Below the pieces are notes generated by a model, which was given only the letters and a program-made list of their open reading frames with translations, had not been told where the DNA came from and did no database searches. Both the position numbers and the translations under genes were made by a program. A stretch of DNA of 64,000 nucleotides, from contig JAYKAV010002519.1 in NCBI GenBank assembly GCA_035582835.1, forward strand, positions 811,824 to 875,823. Direction: 5' to 3'. The DNA is from Phoebastria nigripes (Eukaryota; Chordata; Aves; Procellariiformes; Diomedeidae). This document shows, one piece after another, positions 37,677-48,900 of the stretch. Each line of letters opens with the position of its first letter. Within the stretch, counting starts at the first letter, position 1.

Positions 37677-39769
37677 AAGGGTGAGTGGCCCTCACTTATC
37701 ACCATGTTTAGGCACCTGTTTCTAATAATTTTTTGGCTGTAGCCTGTGCCTGCGTAAAGATGTGATCCGTAGGATATTCTTGATGTCATTAACGATTAGA
37801 TTTGCTTGTGCCCACTTACACCCACTTACCAGCCCCTGGGTGGTACCATGTTGTTAGAAATGGACATGCAAACTAACATGTTCCATGTGTGATGTTTTTA
37901 TACGATGTTTATCACAGTATCAGCATAATAGCTGAAATAATACTCAGAAAAACGAGGAAGAATCACAGTACACCTGCTCAATCTCTGTTTGTGCATTAAA
38001 GTATAAGAACAATATCCCTGAAAAGGCAAACTGCCACTGATAGGTACCTCACTGTGCATTGGAGCTAGCAAGCTCCAGTCCCTATGAATGGTCTGTTCTA
38101 CTGCCACAACCAAATTTGGCCCAAGACCTGATCCTGTCCCCTCTCTCGGGATATTGAATTGTTTTGCCAGCCCTGCTGCCCTCTTTCCCCATAGCCCCAT
38201 ACCATGTCTTCACGTGGCCAGAAGGAAGCACCTTCTCCATATAACCAAACCACCGAGGCTGGCTGGCAGATGCCAGCTGCGTGCTGCACTCTATGGCCAG
38301 GACTGCTTGGTGTCCTCTAATCTGGCTGGAAACACAACACGTATGTAAGGAGAGTCCACGGGTGAGGTTCGGGGACCTTCCTGTCACATGGGGAGATGAC
38401 GACCAATCTGCCCACACGATGGAAACACATCCTGGCCTGTGATGACAAGGGGCTGGAGTATCCCCCCAGAAACTCTTATCTGACCTGCTCCAGTTGGAAG
38501 ATTCCTGCCAGTGACGCGTATCCTGATGTATTTTTTATTCTGTTGTCAGCTGCTTCCAAGCCCCTGCTTACCACATACTTAGTGTATGTTCATCGGTTTG
38601 ATCCTGCACTCAAAAGTACATTCTTACCTTAAAATTCTTGTTTAGCCATATGGGAATCACTCACATGCTCGGTTCCTTGGGTGAATGAGATCAGGTTGTT
38701 CATAGAATGGTATGACCAAGCCCTACAGAAATAGATGTCCAAGTCACCCTTTCCAGCCTTCCTTCTCCACCCACTTCTCCACAGAAAGGAGGTCGCATAT
38801 TTGCGCCGTAAGTGGATGGGCACCTCTTCTCTTTTCATCAATGGACGTAGCACTTAAGCAGAATTCCACACAGACCACATGCTTCACGCCATTCCCTTAA
38901 CAAGTGCAGACCACTTAATGGGAGAGTTTAAAGGATCAAGTACCTGAAGCAAATTTATTAAAGCAAAGGCACAGAAATTCCAATTAATGATGATTGGCAT
39001 CACACAAATTGCTCCTTCTCTGAAATACACGCTAAAAAGTGTCTTCAAAGGAATTATTTGACAGTTTCATTTTTACATTTCTATAATTATAGCCCCCAGA
39101 CTTATCTCTCAACCGTCTTTATTTCCATTCACAAAAAAAAGTTGTAGAGCTTTTATTTTCTGCAGCGGAATAGAGTTTATTTCTCAGAGTTTATTTTGAC
39201 AGAATAAGAAACAGAGTGAGCCTAGTAAACAGTACAAAAGAGCCTCAGCTTTTGTCCATAGAAGGGGAGGAGGTTCCCTTGCTAAAAAGTGACAATTATA
39301 CACCACATGAATATATTGATTCTGGACACACTATGTCATATACATCTTCCTTGTCAGATACAAGTAAGTGTCTGCTTCTTCATGCACACGAAAATCTTAA
39401 AATGTTCACTTTTAGCAAAATAATCTTGCTTCCAAAGCAGGTGGGCCGTGGTAGTCTAAAGTAATCCGCAAAGCAGAAAATGCTTGGGTATTAAGTCTTT
39501 TGTTATTCCATGCATATGCACAGTTTACAATATGTACTAAGTGCATAAATATTTATTATAGTTTTGTAATTGCGCTTTTACTGTGTGGTTCACTGACATG
39601 GGGCTTAGAAGCTTTTTCTGTTTCCCAGTTTTGCATTTAATAAAATGTACACCAAAGTACAATCCTCAGATTGAATAGGGCCGAATGAACTGAGATGTAC
39701 AGAAACTTATGTCTAGCTCTCCGTGCACTACATAAAATTGCCGAAGTGTATTTACAAGACAGAAAGAGA
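34021..39769. other. Intergenic DNA, no gene seen
   Basis: Unique sequence apart from two T tracts at 37363-37379 and 37644-37674. Short open frames lack known domains. No RNA gene recognised. Confidence 0.65.
37344..37674 (+). repeat. Two poly-T tracts flanking a 264-bp GC-richer segment
   Basis: T17 at 37363-37379 and T31 at 37644-37674 bracket a segment that is clearly more GC-rich than its surroundings. The first tract is itself flanked by a 7-bp inverted repeat, TGCTACC (37344-37350) and GGTAGCA (37380-37386). On the minus strand the layout is A31, segment, A17, which could be a retroposed piece. I recognise no parent gene, poly-A signal or target duplication. Confidence 0.6.
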
Positions 39770-39774
39770 GCATC

Positions 39775-40376
39775 TGTGCCAGTCTTGGCTGGGATAGAGT
39801 TAATTTTCTTCACAGCAGCTAGCATGGGGCTATGTTTTGGATTTGTGCTGGAAACAGTGTTGATAACACAGGGATGTTTTCATTACTGCTGAGCAGTGCT
39901 CACACAGAGTCAAGGCCTTTTCTGCTTCTCACCCCACCCCACCAGCGAGTAGGCTGGGGGTGCACAAGAAGTTGGGAGGGGACACAGCTGGGACAGCTGA
40001 CCCCAACTGACCAAAGGGATATTCCACACCATATGGAATTCCATACCATGCTCAGCGTATAAAGGTGGGGGAAGAAGAAGGAAGGGGGGACGTTCGGAGC
40101 GATGGCGTTTGCCTTCCCAAATAACCGTTACACGTGATGGAGCCCTGCTTTCCTGGAGATGGCTGAACACCTGCCTGCCGATGGGAAGTAGTGAATGAAT
40201 TCCTTGTTTTGCTTTGCTTGTGTGCATGGCTTTTGCTTTACCTATTAAACTGTCTTTATGTCAACCCACGAGTTTTCTCACTTTCACTTTTCTGATTCTC
40301 TCCCTCATCCCACTGTGGGGGCAGTGAGCGAGCGGCTGGGTGGTGCTCAGTTGCCGGCTGGGGTTAAACCACGACA
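39775..40376 (+). mobile_element. Solo LTR of an avian endogenous retrovirus (probably ERVL class), 602 bp
   Basis: The element starts TGTGCC and ends CGACA (TG...CA ends). It is flanked by a perfect 5-bp direct repeat GCATC at 39770-39774 and 40377-40381. Inside are a TATAAAG box at 40058-40064 and an ATTAAA poly-A signal at 40244-40249, both on the plus strand, giving the orientation and a U3-R-U5 layout. I know this LTR type from other bird genomes. There is no internal viral sequence, primer-binding site region or second LTR, so it is the usual remnant of LTR-LTR recombination. A 5-bp duplication fits ERVL better than ERV1 (4) or ERVK (6). It carries no protein-coding capacity. Confidence 0.92.
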
Positions 40377-43300
40377 GCATCTCAAAGGAGCTGCTCTCTC
40401 ACATCTTCTAACAACACTGCGGATTTGTTTCAAGTTGAAACCTTACTCGCTTGATACTTCTTCGAGAACTGTAAGTATAAGCAAACAAGTTTAGTAATGA
40501 CAGATGTTGCCTTCCAAATTCCAATCATATCTGTTCTTAGTTACAGCAATTTCTACCAAAAAAAAAGCCCACAAACCATTGGAGCTATTTAGACACTTAT
40601 CATTTTTAAGACTTAGAAATACAGACCTGGAGTAAAGCCAGTCACTTGAATTGTGGAGATGTCCATTCCAAGTATATCTTTTATAGTGATCATTGCTGAC
40701 TTGTCGTCAAGATCTATTGGCCTTCTCCAGTTTCTTTACTGCTGAAAAATAATTTTATTTTTCAGTATTTATCCTGGTCCTTTTATAAGCTTTCTGCTTT
40801 TGTTCGCAGTATTATTTAACTTGTTCTCCTAAATAAATCTAGAGGAACCTTAGCCTCAAAATCACAATGCCAATTTTATACCCTTTATCATCCTTTCAGC
40901 CAGAGTACATGCTTTCAGACCCAGTGAGTCAAATTCCCAAGTTTCTTGTGGCACATTGAACCGTAAGTTCTTAATGGACCTCTTCACCAGCAAGTGAAAA
41001 AAGGACTTTAATGCAATCCAGTCTGATAAGTATTCAGAGAATAGTGACTGTGTTCGCTCACTCAGCTCAGAACTGGTCTGAAAGGGGAACCTGGAGCACA
41101 TTAAGCAGTTTCCAGTCTTTCTATCTGAGTCCGACAGTTCGTGATTAATGACCAGTTGCAAAAAGGCCTGTGCTTTGCACCTGCAAAATGACAGCGAGCA
41201 GGGATGTGTCCAGGCATCTGGTTGCCACTGCAGCACCAGGAATGGCTGCCTTCACATGCAAGTTATAAATTGCTAAACAGTTAAGTCCTGAAAATACTCA
41301 GTGAGCAATAAAAAGGATGAGGAAATGCAAGCAGGCACAGTGGCAGAGGATTGATGGAGATTGGGACTCCTGGTATGTGGAGTCCATGCGAATGTTTAAA
41401 AACGAGAGGCTTACATTTGCTGTAAGGCAAACCTGTGCCTGGAAATTGCTGTTTGCCAAATACAGAGACTATATCTTCAGGCTCTGCCTTGATTTTCTTT
41501 TAAATTAATGGAATACATTAAGCAAAAAAGAAAAAGTGAAGTCTTAGGGGCAAAATAAATATACTGCATCCAGAATGCTCTTAAAATTTAAAGATATAAA
41601 AAAACCAAAATCATAGCAAAGCACAACAACAAAAACTCTCAACTCATTTCGAAAAATTTATCCACCTTGGTATCTTTTTCCATGCAAATATGTCTACTCC
41701 TCCTGAGAGGGGTCCTGTGTCAGTGAAGGAGCCATCCTCTTTGACAAGCCAGCTATATTCTTGGCAATAGTGTATCAATGAACGTAACTTCCTCAACCTT
41801 CTTTAAACATTTCTATACACAGATTTATATGTAGGCACTGTGTAGACAGTGCAAATGAATGATTCATCTGCAGAGAGGTGCTGTGATACTGCTGGAAGTA
41901 GTACCTTCTTCTGCTCTGCAGCCCAAAATCCACTGATTTCACTGGAGGGACCTGGGCATGAAGTAGCTACCAATCCAAAGCACATAACTGTTACCTATTC
42001 ATTAAACAAAATCCATCTTGGGTGTTGTCCACAACCCAGAAAAATCTCCAAGTATTTCTGAGGGGCAAATGGAAACACTCTGGATGTTATAAGGTCTGTT
42101 GGGCCAGAAAGAAGGTGCAGGATGGGCTGTGACAGTGGAGCCATGCAGTAAGACCACTGCTGGAGGAAATGCTTGGGTTTCATGGGCTTCCACACTTTTT
42201 CTTTTACCCTATCTTTGCATGATACACAAACTGCTACCCCCTCTTCTGTGCACACGGGTGGAGAATAGCGAGTGGGCCAAATAACATGTCAAAGTCAGAA
42301 CACCATCAAAAAGACAGGTACAGATTTTTCTCTTCCTTCAAAAATTTGTAAACCCAGGCCATGACTATGACTCTCCAGGAGACTATTAAATCAGACTACA
42401 GCCATTAGTACAGCTTAAATAGACTCCAAGCAAGTTCAGAGTAAACAAAAAATTCAGGATTGAACCCAAAGACAGAAACTAGGCAGCAGGAGTTCAGGTG
42501 CCATCAGATATGAAGAAAGGGAGCTCAGCTGGGATGCTCCAAAGGGAGCGCAGCTCCTGCGGTGCCTTAGCTCTGAGCGGAGAGCGACACACAGCAGCTG
42601 GATCTCCTTCTTTCTGGCTATAGCTGACAATATTTATAACAGTTTGCAATACTAATTTCCTGCAGGTCCACCTGGATTTTACCAGCCTTTATTTTTTCCC
42701 CAAAAACATTTTTTAATTCATCTGTTTTACTAACATTATGATTTGCAGCAAGTGGCTTTGTTTTGATCTTGGGATTTCTTAAGTCTTAACTTCACATGCT
42801 TCCTCAAATATAGATTTAGTTCTACAACTGAATAAACATACAAGGAGTGCAGCTTGTGGTCTGGTGATCGTATTGTCACAAAACAATTTTTAAAGACAAC
42901 AAGTAATCATTGAAATCATCTTTTCCCTTTGGAACCAGTTATTCTTTCAGCTCTGCTCAACCCAGCAAAGAGAGCTTTTTTATTTAACGTGAATAAAGTA
43001 CATGTAAACAACATGAGCTTCCCATGCTAACTATGTTTTTCACTTACATGTGATTACAGAGGGCTTTTTCATCCCTTCCTTCTTTCCTTAGTGTTCTTTA
43101 GCAGTCTTGTTCAAGACTAGCACCAACTTTACTTCAGCAATACTTACTACATTGGGAAGTAAAAGAGAGTCCCACTCAGTGGTAGAAAATTGATGTGAAA
43201 TACCATCTGACATGTTTATAGCAGCATTTAATTATTTAATCAATTTAATAACAGAATATTTAAACCAGCATAAAAAAAAAAAAATCACTGGGCATAACCA

Positions 43301-44837
43301 ATTCAGTCTATAAATCAGACATTTTTCTCTTCTATTCTCATTCTTCAATTACATTCTGCTAACTAATCGGCAACACTTGATGGGAATATAGGATGTAGAC
43401 AGACTATAACAGGTGGAGCAATCAGATCTTCACAAGAAAATTAATTTGTACAGCCACTATTACTCTCTCATACACACATTCAGATTTGCACATACAGCCA
43501 AGCAAACAGCCCTGAGTATTGCTAATTGTGATTACAGCCAAACGTCATAAAACACATTTCACAATATTCAAGGGAATGATAGCTGTGCTCATTCTTTTAT
43601 CTTTTTATTTTCTTTGACATTATCTTTGTAATCTTCAGATAGGCTTTTGCTTGTTTTTCTTCTTGATTTGTGAACAAAATAATTGTCTTGTATCCCAGTA
43701 TTCATACTGGGTTTATTTGAACTTCATTAAAACCACTCTGTTAATTTCTGAATTGAATAGAAAGTATGTCAAAATGTCTAACGATGGTTCTCATGAGACA
43801 CAATGAGACACTTCAGCGCAAAAAGTAATAATAAAATGTTTATAAGAATATTCCATCAGGACTAAATTTCTCCCATCATGTATCTTCATTTCAACCAGCT
43901 AAAATTCTTACTTCCAGAAAAGCAAGCAATTCTGGCTCTGGGAAACCCCGTTAGGCATTAAGATTACCTCTCTGGGTGGGGTGTTGTCTTTCTGAAGCCC
44001 CCAGGTGCTTCTTCGCACTCATCACATGTGCGCTGCTTGGCCCCTCCAGCAGGAGCTGGAGCTGGAGACTTGTCCATGGACTGGACCTCCTCCAGGAAAC
44101 ATCAAAGCCTGGCCTGTAAACAGGTCTTGGGAGGGTTCATGCAGCTCAGAAGAAAGCCTCTCCCAAGGCAAACTGTAATTGAACCTCTTTTTTAGAGAGC
44201 TGTTAAAATCAGCATATGAAAGATAGTACTACATACAAGGAATCCTGTGCTGTGTTTGCTGCTCCCGGGGACCCACACTTCTTAATGAGCTAGAGTGGGA
44301 GTTGAAGGATTGTCTGGATTACTTAAATTTTAGGAATGACTTCAGGAGCAGAGTGTTTAGTTAAAGNACCTTGAGCACCTGCTGTGGGCTGGCTCCTCAG
44401 AAGTTCAGCACGAGGAGCTGCCAAACAGCCATTCAGCATGGAATTAGATGGGAACGCTTAAATCTCTGTGTCCTGAATAAAAACTAGATTTCTCCTTTGC
44501 ACATCACTACACTGGAGAAGGGTTGCAGCAGAACTCTCGAGATCCTCAGAGGAAAGAACAGGTACAAGTTGTACGATTGCAGCCCAGACGAAAGGACTGG
44601 AAGCCTCTCGTGGTATCTAACACGCACCGTCTCTTGTGCCCCCGGCATCCCTTCTCAGCTCATCCACGCTGCACATCTCCCACCCATGCAGGGACTCTCT
44701 GACAGGAGGGCTCGGTGGGACTTTCAGACACCCGGAGAGATAAAATCCTGCATTTGAATACTGCCTGGTCCCCTGCATCACCCAAACACATCTTGTCTTC
44801 AATTTATCATTATTGTACAAGAAAGAAGGAAGCATGG
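40377..44837. other. Intergenic DNA, no gene seen
   Basis: Unique AT-rich sequence. The longest open frame (minus 40862-41236, 124 residues) has no recognisable domain, no Kozak-like start and no exon-like context. One ambiguous base at 44367. Confidence 0.6.
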
Positions 44838-45938
44838 ATTTGATGGGTGGACTGTCCGGTGGATGAGGAATTGGTTGGACGGTCACATCCAGAGGGTAGT
44901 GGTCAACGGCTCAATGTCCAGATGGAGGTTGGTGACGAGTGGTGTCCCACAGGGGTCCGTATTGGGACCAGTACTGTTTAATATCTTCGTCAATGACATA
45001 GACAGTGGGATCGAGTGCACCCTCAGCAAGTTTGCAGACGACACCAAGCTGAGTGGTGCAGTCGACACACCTGAGGGAAGAGATGCCATCCAGAGGGACC
45101 TGGACAAGCTGGAGAAGTGGGCCCATGTGAACCTCATGAGGTTCCACAAGGCCACGTGCAAGGTCCTGAACCTGGGTCGGCGCAACCCCCAGTATCAATA
45201 CAGGCTGGGGGATGAAGGGATTGAGAGCAGCCCTGCCGAGAAGGACTTGGGAGTACTGGTGGATGAAAAGCTGGACATGAGCCAGCAATGTGCTCCCGCT
45301 GCCAGAAGGCCAACTGCATCCTGGGCTGCATCAAAAGAAGCGTGGCCAGCAGGTCGAGGGAGGTGACTCTGCCCCTCTGCTCTGCTCTGGTGAGACCCCA
45401 CCTGCAGTACTGCGTCCAGCTCTGGAGCTCTCAGCACAAGAAAGACATGGACCTGTTGGAGCAGGTCCAGAGGAGGGCCACAAAAATAATCAAGGGGATG
45501 GAACGCCTCTCCTATGAAGAAAGGCTGAGAGAGTTGGGGTTGTTCAGCCTGGAGAAGAGAAGGCTTTGGGGAGACCTTATTGNNGNCTNTCANTANTTNA
45601 AGGGGGCTTATAAGAAAGATGGTGGCAAACTTTTTAGCAGGGCCTGTTGCGACAGGACAAGGGGGAATGGTTTTAAACTGAAAGAGGGTAGATTTAGACT
45701 AGATATAAGGAAGAATTTTTTTATACTGAGGGTGGTGAAACACTGGAACAGGTTGCCCGGAGAGGTGGTAGATGCCCCATCCCTGGAAACATTCAAGGTC
45801 AGGTTGGAGGGGGCTCTGAGCAACCTGATCTAGTTGAAGATGTCCCTGCGCATGGCAGGGGGGTTGGACTAGATGACCTTTAAAGGTCCCTTCCAACCCA
45901 AACTATTCGATGATTCTTGATTCTATGATTCTATGATT
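44838..45938 (+). mobile_element. Well-preserved CR1 LINE, 5'-truncated, about 1.1 kb
   Basis: The element starts abruptly inside ORF2 (TTGATGGGTGGACTGTCCGG) and runs to the CR1 3' end with GGTTGGACTAGATGACC, CCCTTCCAACCC and a tail of ATTCTATG-type octamers. 5' truncation and an octamer tail without poly-A are normal for CR1. The coding part is close to consensus as I remember it, so this is one of the younger insertions here. Seven ambiguous bases fall within 45583-45599. The exact 5' junction is by eye. Confidence 0.95.
44863..45833 (+). pseudogene. CR1 ORF2 reverse-transcriptase C-terminal portion, frameshifted
   Basis: The first frame (44863 to about 45300) has the RT palm motifs [10 protein letters not shown] at residues 27-36 and KFADDTKL at 56-63 (FADD being the catalytic YADD-type box), then [19 protein letters not shown]. 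Near 45300 the homology jumps to another plus frame, which continues with [20 protein letters not shown] and RRATKIIKG, then HWNRLPGEV, and stops at TAG 45831-45833. One base appears to be missing near 45300 relative to the family frame. The ATG at 44863 is not a real start; the endonuclease and N-terminal RT parts were never inserted. It cannot make an active protein. Confidence 0.9.
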
Positions 45939-48900
45939 TACTTTATAATCGGCTGATTGGAGAACAGAAAGCCACATCAGTCATCAGTTTTGTATTGTGT
46001 ATTCCAGCATAGTTTGAATCGCAGGACATCCAATTACCCAGACACTCTGGGGCTGCCATTATTGGGGTTTATCTTTCATTCTTCCTACCTGCCATTAAGA
46101 AAAAGAAAATGGGGGGATACTCTAATATTCTGTGGGTAGAAGGAAAAAAAGGAAGGAAACAGAAGGTGACCGGCACTCTTCTGATGCAACAGGAGGAGCA
46201 GGAAATCATTCTCAACAGAGCTGAAAAAAACCAGCTCCTTGCCATAGGTATATGTCTATCCGAGTTCCCAGCAGAGTAGGGATGTGTCACCAGGAAAGTT
46301 GTATAAAGGGGTGGGTGCGTTTTCCACTCAACTCTGAAAGCTGTGCTAGTAAGCAGTGGTAACTCACATTCAGCCACAAATTTGTTATTGCCCGTAGCTC
46401 AGCAAGATGCTCTGTCTTCCTCTCTCACGAGCCTCCCATTTTGGCTGACATTACTGACATTTCCAAAGAAGTCAGAGCTACAGACAGAGCCTGACTGGTA
46501 GTCAGCTCCAGTTCCAAGAAATACCTGCACTGCTGAGCACTGTCTCCCAGAGGCACTTCCAGCAGGGCCTTCTCAGCATCGAACGTCACTGTCCCATCAT
46601 TTGGTGGTCAATAGTTCATTGTCCTCCAAAGCATAAAGCAAAGCCCATATGTCTGCTGTCAGGGGAAAAAAAATGACAGAATTCTCTAGTAATACCATCC
46701 AGATCACATCCATCCTTGTGGCTATGTTATAATACATGCAGGTTATTTGTTAAGGAGTAATCAGTTTTTATAACCACATTTATAACAAGTGTTGGAGCAC
46801 CTACAGCAGAGAATCGAGGCTGCCTTTTTTCACTTTATGAGTGTACAAATGCAAAAGAATACATTTGGAACCTGAATTTACAGCAGCTGCAATAAAGACC
46901 TTTTGTTTTCACTTTCAGCTAAGCTCAAAGGGGGATGCGGCACAGCCAAGCTAACTTACTAAAGTAACTTTTGTACTTAATTAATAGAAAACAGAATGGC
47001 TGCAAGTGATAAATCATCCAGAGCCAGGAATGCAGAATGAAGTCTGACATGGTGTCTCTGCTTCACACCATTAAGTTTTTGTCACAGCTTTGGGGGTTAA
47101 AGACAGAGCATCAGTCTTAGCTTTAAAATAGGAAATATGTCTCATCCTTCACATTGTTTCAGTTTAGCCTTTATGTTTAATTGTAGATTATCCTTCTTAT
47201 GCAGAGAGCTTATTACAGTTTTCATTTTCTCTTGTTTACATTTTCATATCAATTTTTTCCCACCAATCTGCAATTTAGAGGCTGCTCAATGACACTAATG
47301 TTAATGGCATATATTACGCTTCTGTTCCACAACAGTGCATGTTTTTTAAAAACATGAAGTGCCCATTTTGCAGATGCTCTGACAGTCTCATGCTCTTATC
47401 CCTGCCTCCACTCTGCAGTTATACAGAACCTTGACTTACCCAAAAGGGACGTCAAGAGACCAAAAATATCTAAATTAATTCTATCCAAGGTCTTCTCTCA
47501 CAATCTCACTGCTCAGATGGAGGGTTGTTATCCGTAGTCTTGTCGATGCAAACAAACAGCATCCAAAGAGCTAAACAAACATGGAAGAGCAGATGTTGAC
47601 AAGAGGAATTGTTCCCCAATTTATCACTGGGGAACTGTCCTCTGTCAGGACGTCACTGGAGATCACGGGGGAGACTGTGAAGGGGACAAGATCCAGGCAG
47701 CACATGTGTCTTTGTAGCTTAACATTCAAGCAAGGCCAGGTGGGGAGGGCTGCAGTGTTTTCAAGAATAAGGAGATTCAGGTCTTCCCTACTCAACCTGA
47801 GTTGAGTGTTTTTCCTAAACAAGCCTGTGAAAACACACAGCTGGCAACCCACTGCACTTTATACACCAGAGAGAGGGCTTTTGTCAGGCACTCACAAAGC
47901 TTTCTGAGAATTTGTAGAAGTCGTTTCAGGAAAGATCCTCATTTCATGGGATTTTTTTTAAACCTCCGTATGAGGCCAATACAAAGGGTCTACCCGGTGC
48001 TTGCTACAGACAATAACAAGGACAAACGTTGATCTGTCATGCTAGCAATAATGGGAGCGCTGTTGCTGTTCTTACTGCTGAGCAGCAAGATTGGGTCTGC
48101 TCACACTGAGAAAGTATTCAGAACCTGTTCCAAGGAAAATGGATGTTCACCCTTATTGCTCTTTTCCTGGAAAAGTAACTTCTTGCTTTCTCCAGCAGGA
48201 GCAGTCATACCTTTTGGTCAAGATTTTTGTTCCTTCACAGAAACTTGAATTTCCAAATAGGTTTGTGTAAAAGGGAATGGGAGGGAGATGTTAGGGGCTC
48301 TTGTGAGGAGGAATGTGCCAATATTTTCATAAAACTGTTTTTAATTGCAAACTTAAACATTGAAATATTTTGTATCCAAAACACTAAAATAAAAAGTCGA
48401 TTCTTCTGCCCATCCCTTCCATAATGTCTTTCTTTTTTGTCTTATCTTTTCAATATAGACTAGATAGATTCCTCCCCTTCCCTCCTGATGTTCATCAGAA
48501 TAAGCAGGTCCACAAGAGACAGATTTATCCCTTGGCAGAGGAGATGGGATTCAGTTTTCCTACTGCTGAATCTGGGAAACAGTTTGCCTTATGTCATTTG
48601 TGCATGTCTCTACTAATATGGAGTACTTTGGCTAATAGTAGCTACTTACTTTCTCAGAAATATGAATTTTTTTCCCTCCTGTGAGGAAAATTAGTGGACT
48701 ACCTTAGTGGTTCAGACTGCAATGTATAATACCGTGGGGAAAGGGATGCAGGGCGCATGGACGGACTAAATGTTCTCCAAAGACTTGGTCTCACCTCTCA
48801 TGAATGAAAATACAAGATCCCAGCTGTGCTAGCACTGACCAGGTCAAGCAGGAGAAATGCTATTTACTGGTTTATTGGTCTAGTTGCAGATTTTTCAAGA

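Noticed and set aside
40862..41236. 124-codon minus-strand open frame outside any repeat
   Set aside because: No domain, signal or exon context. One frame of this length is not surprising in 60 kb of non-coding DNA on six frames.
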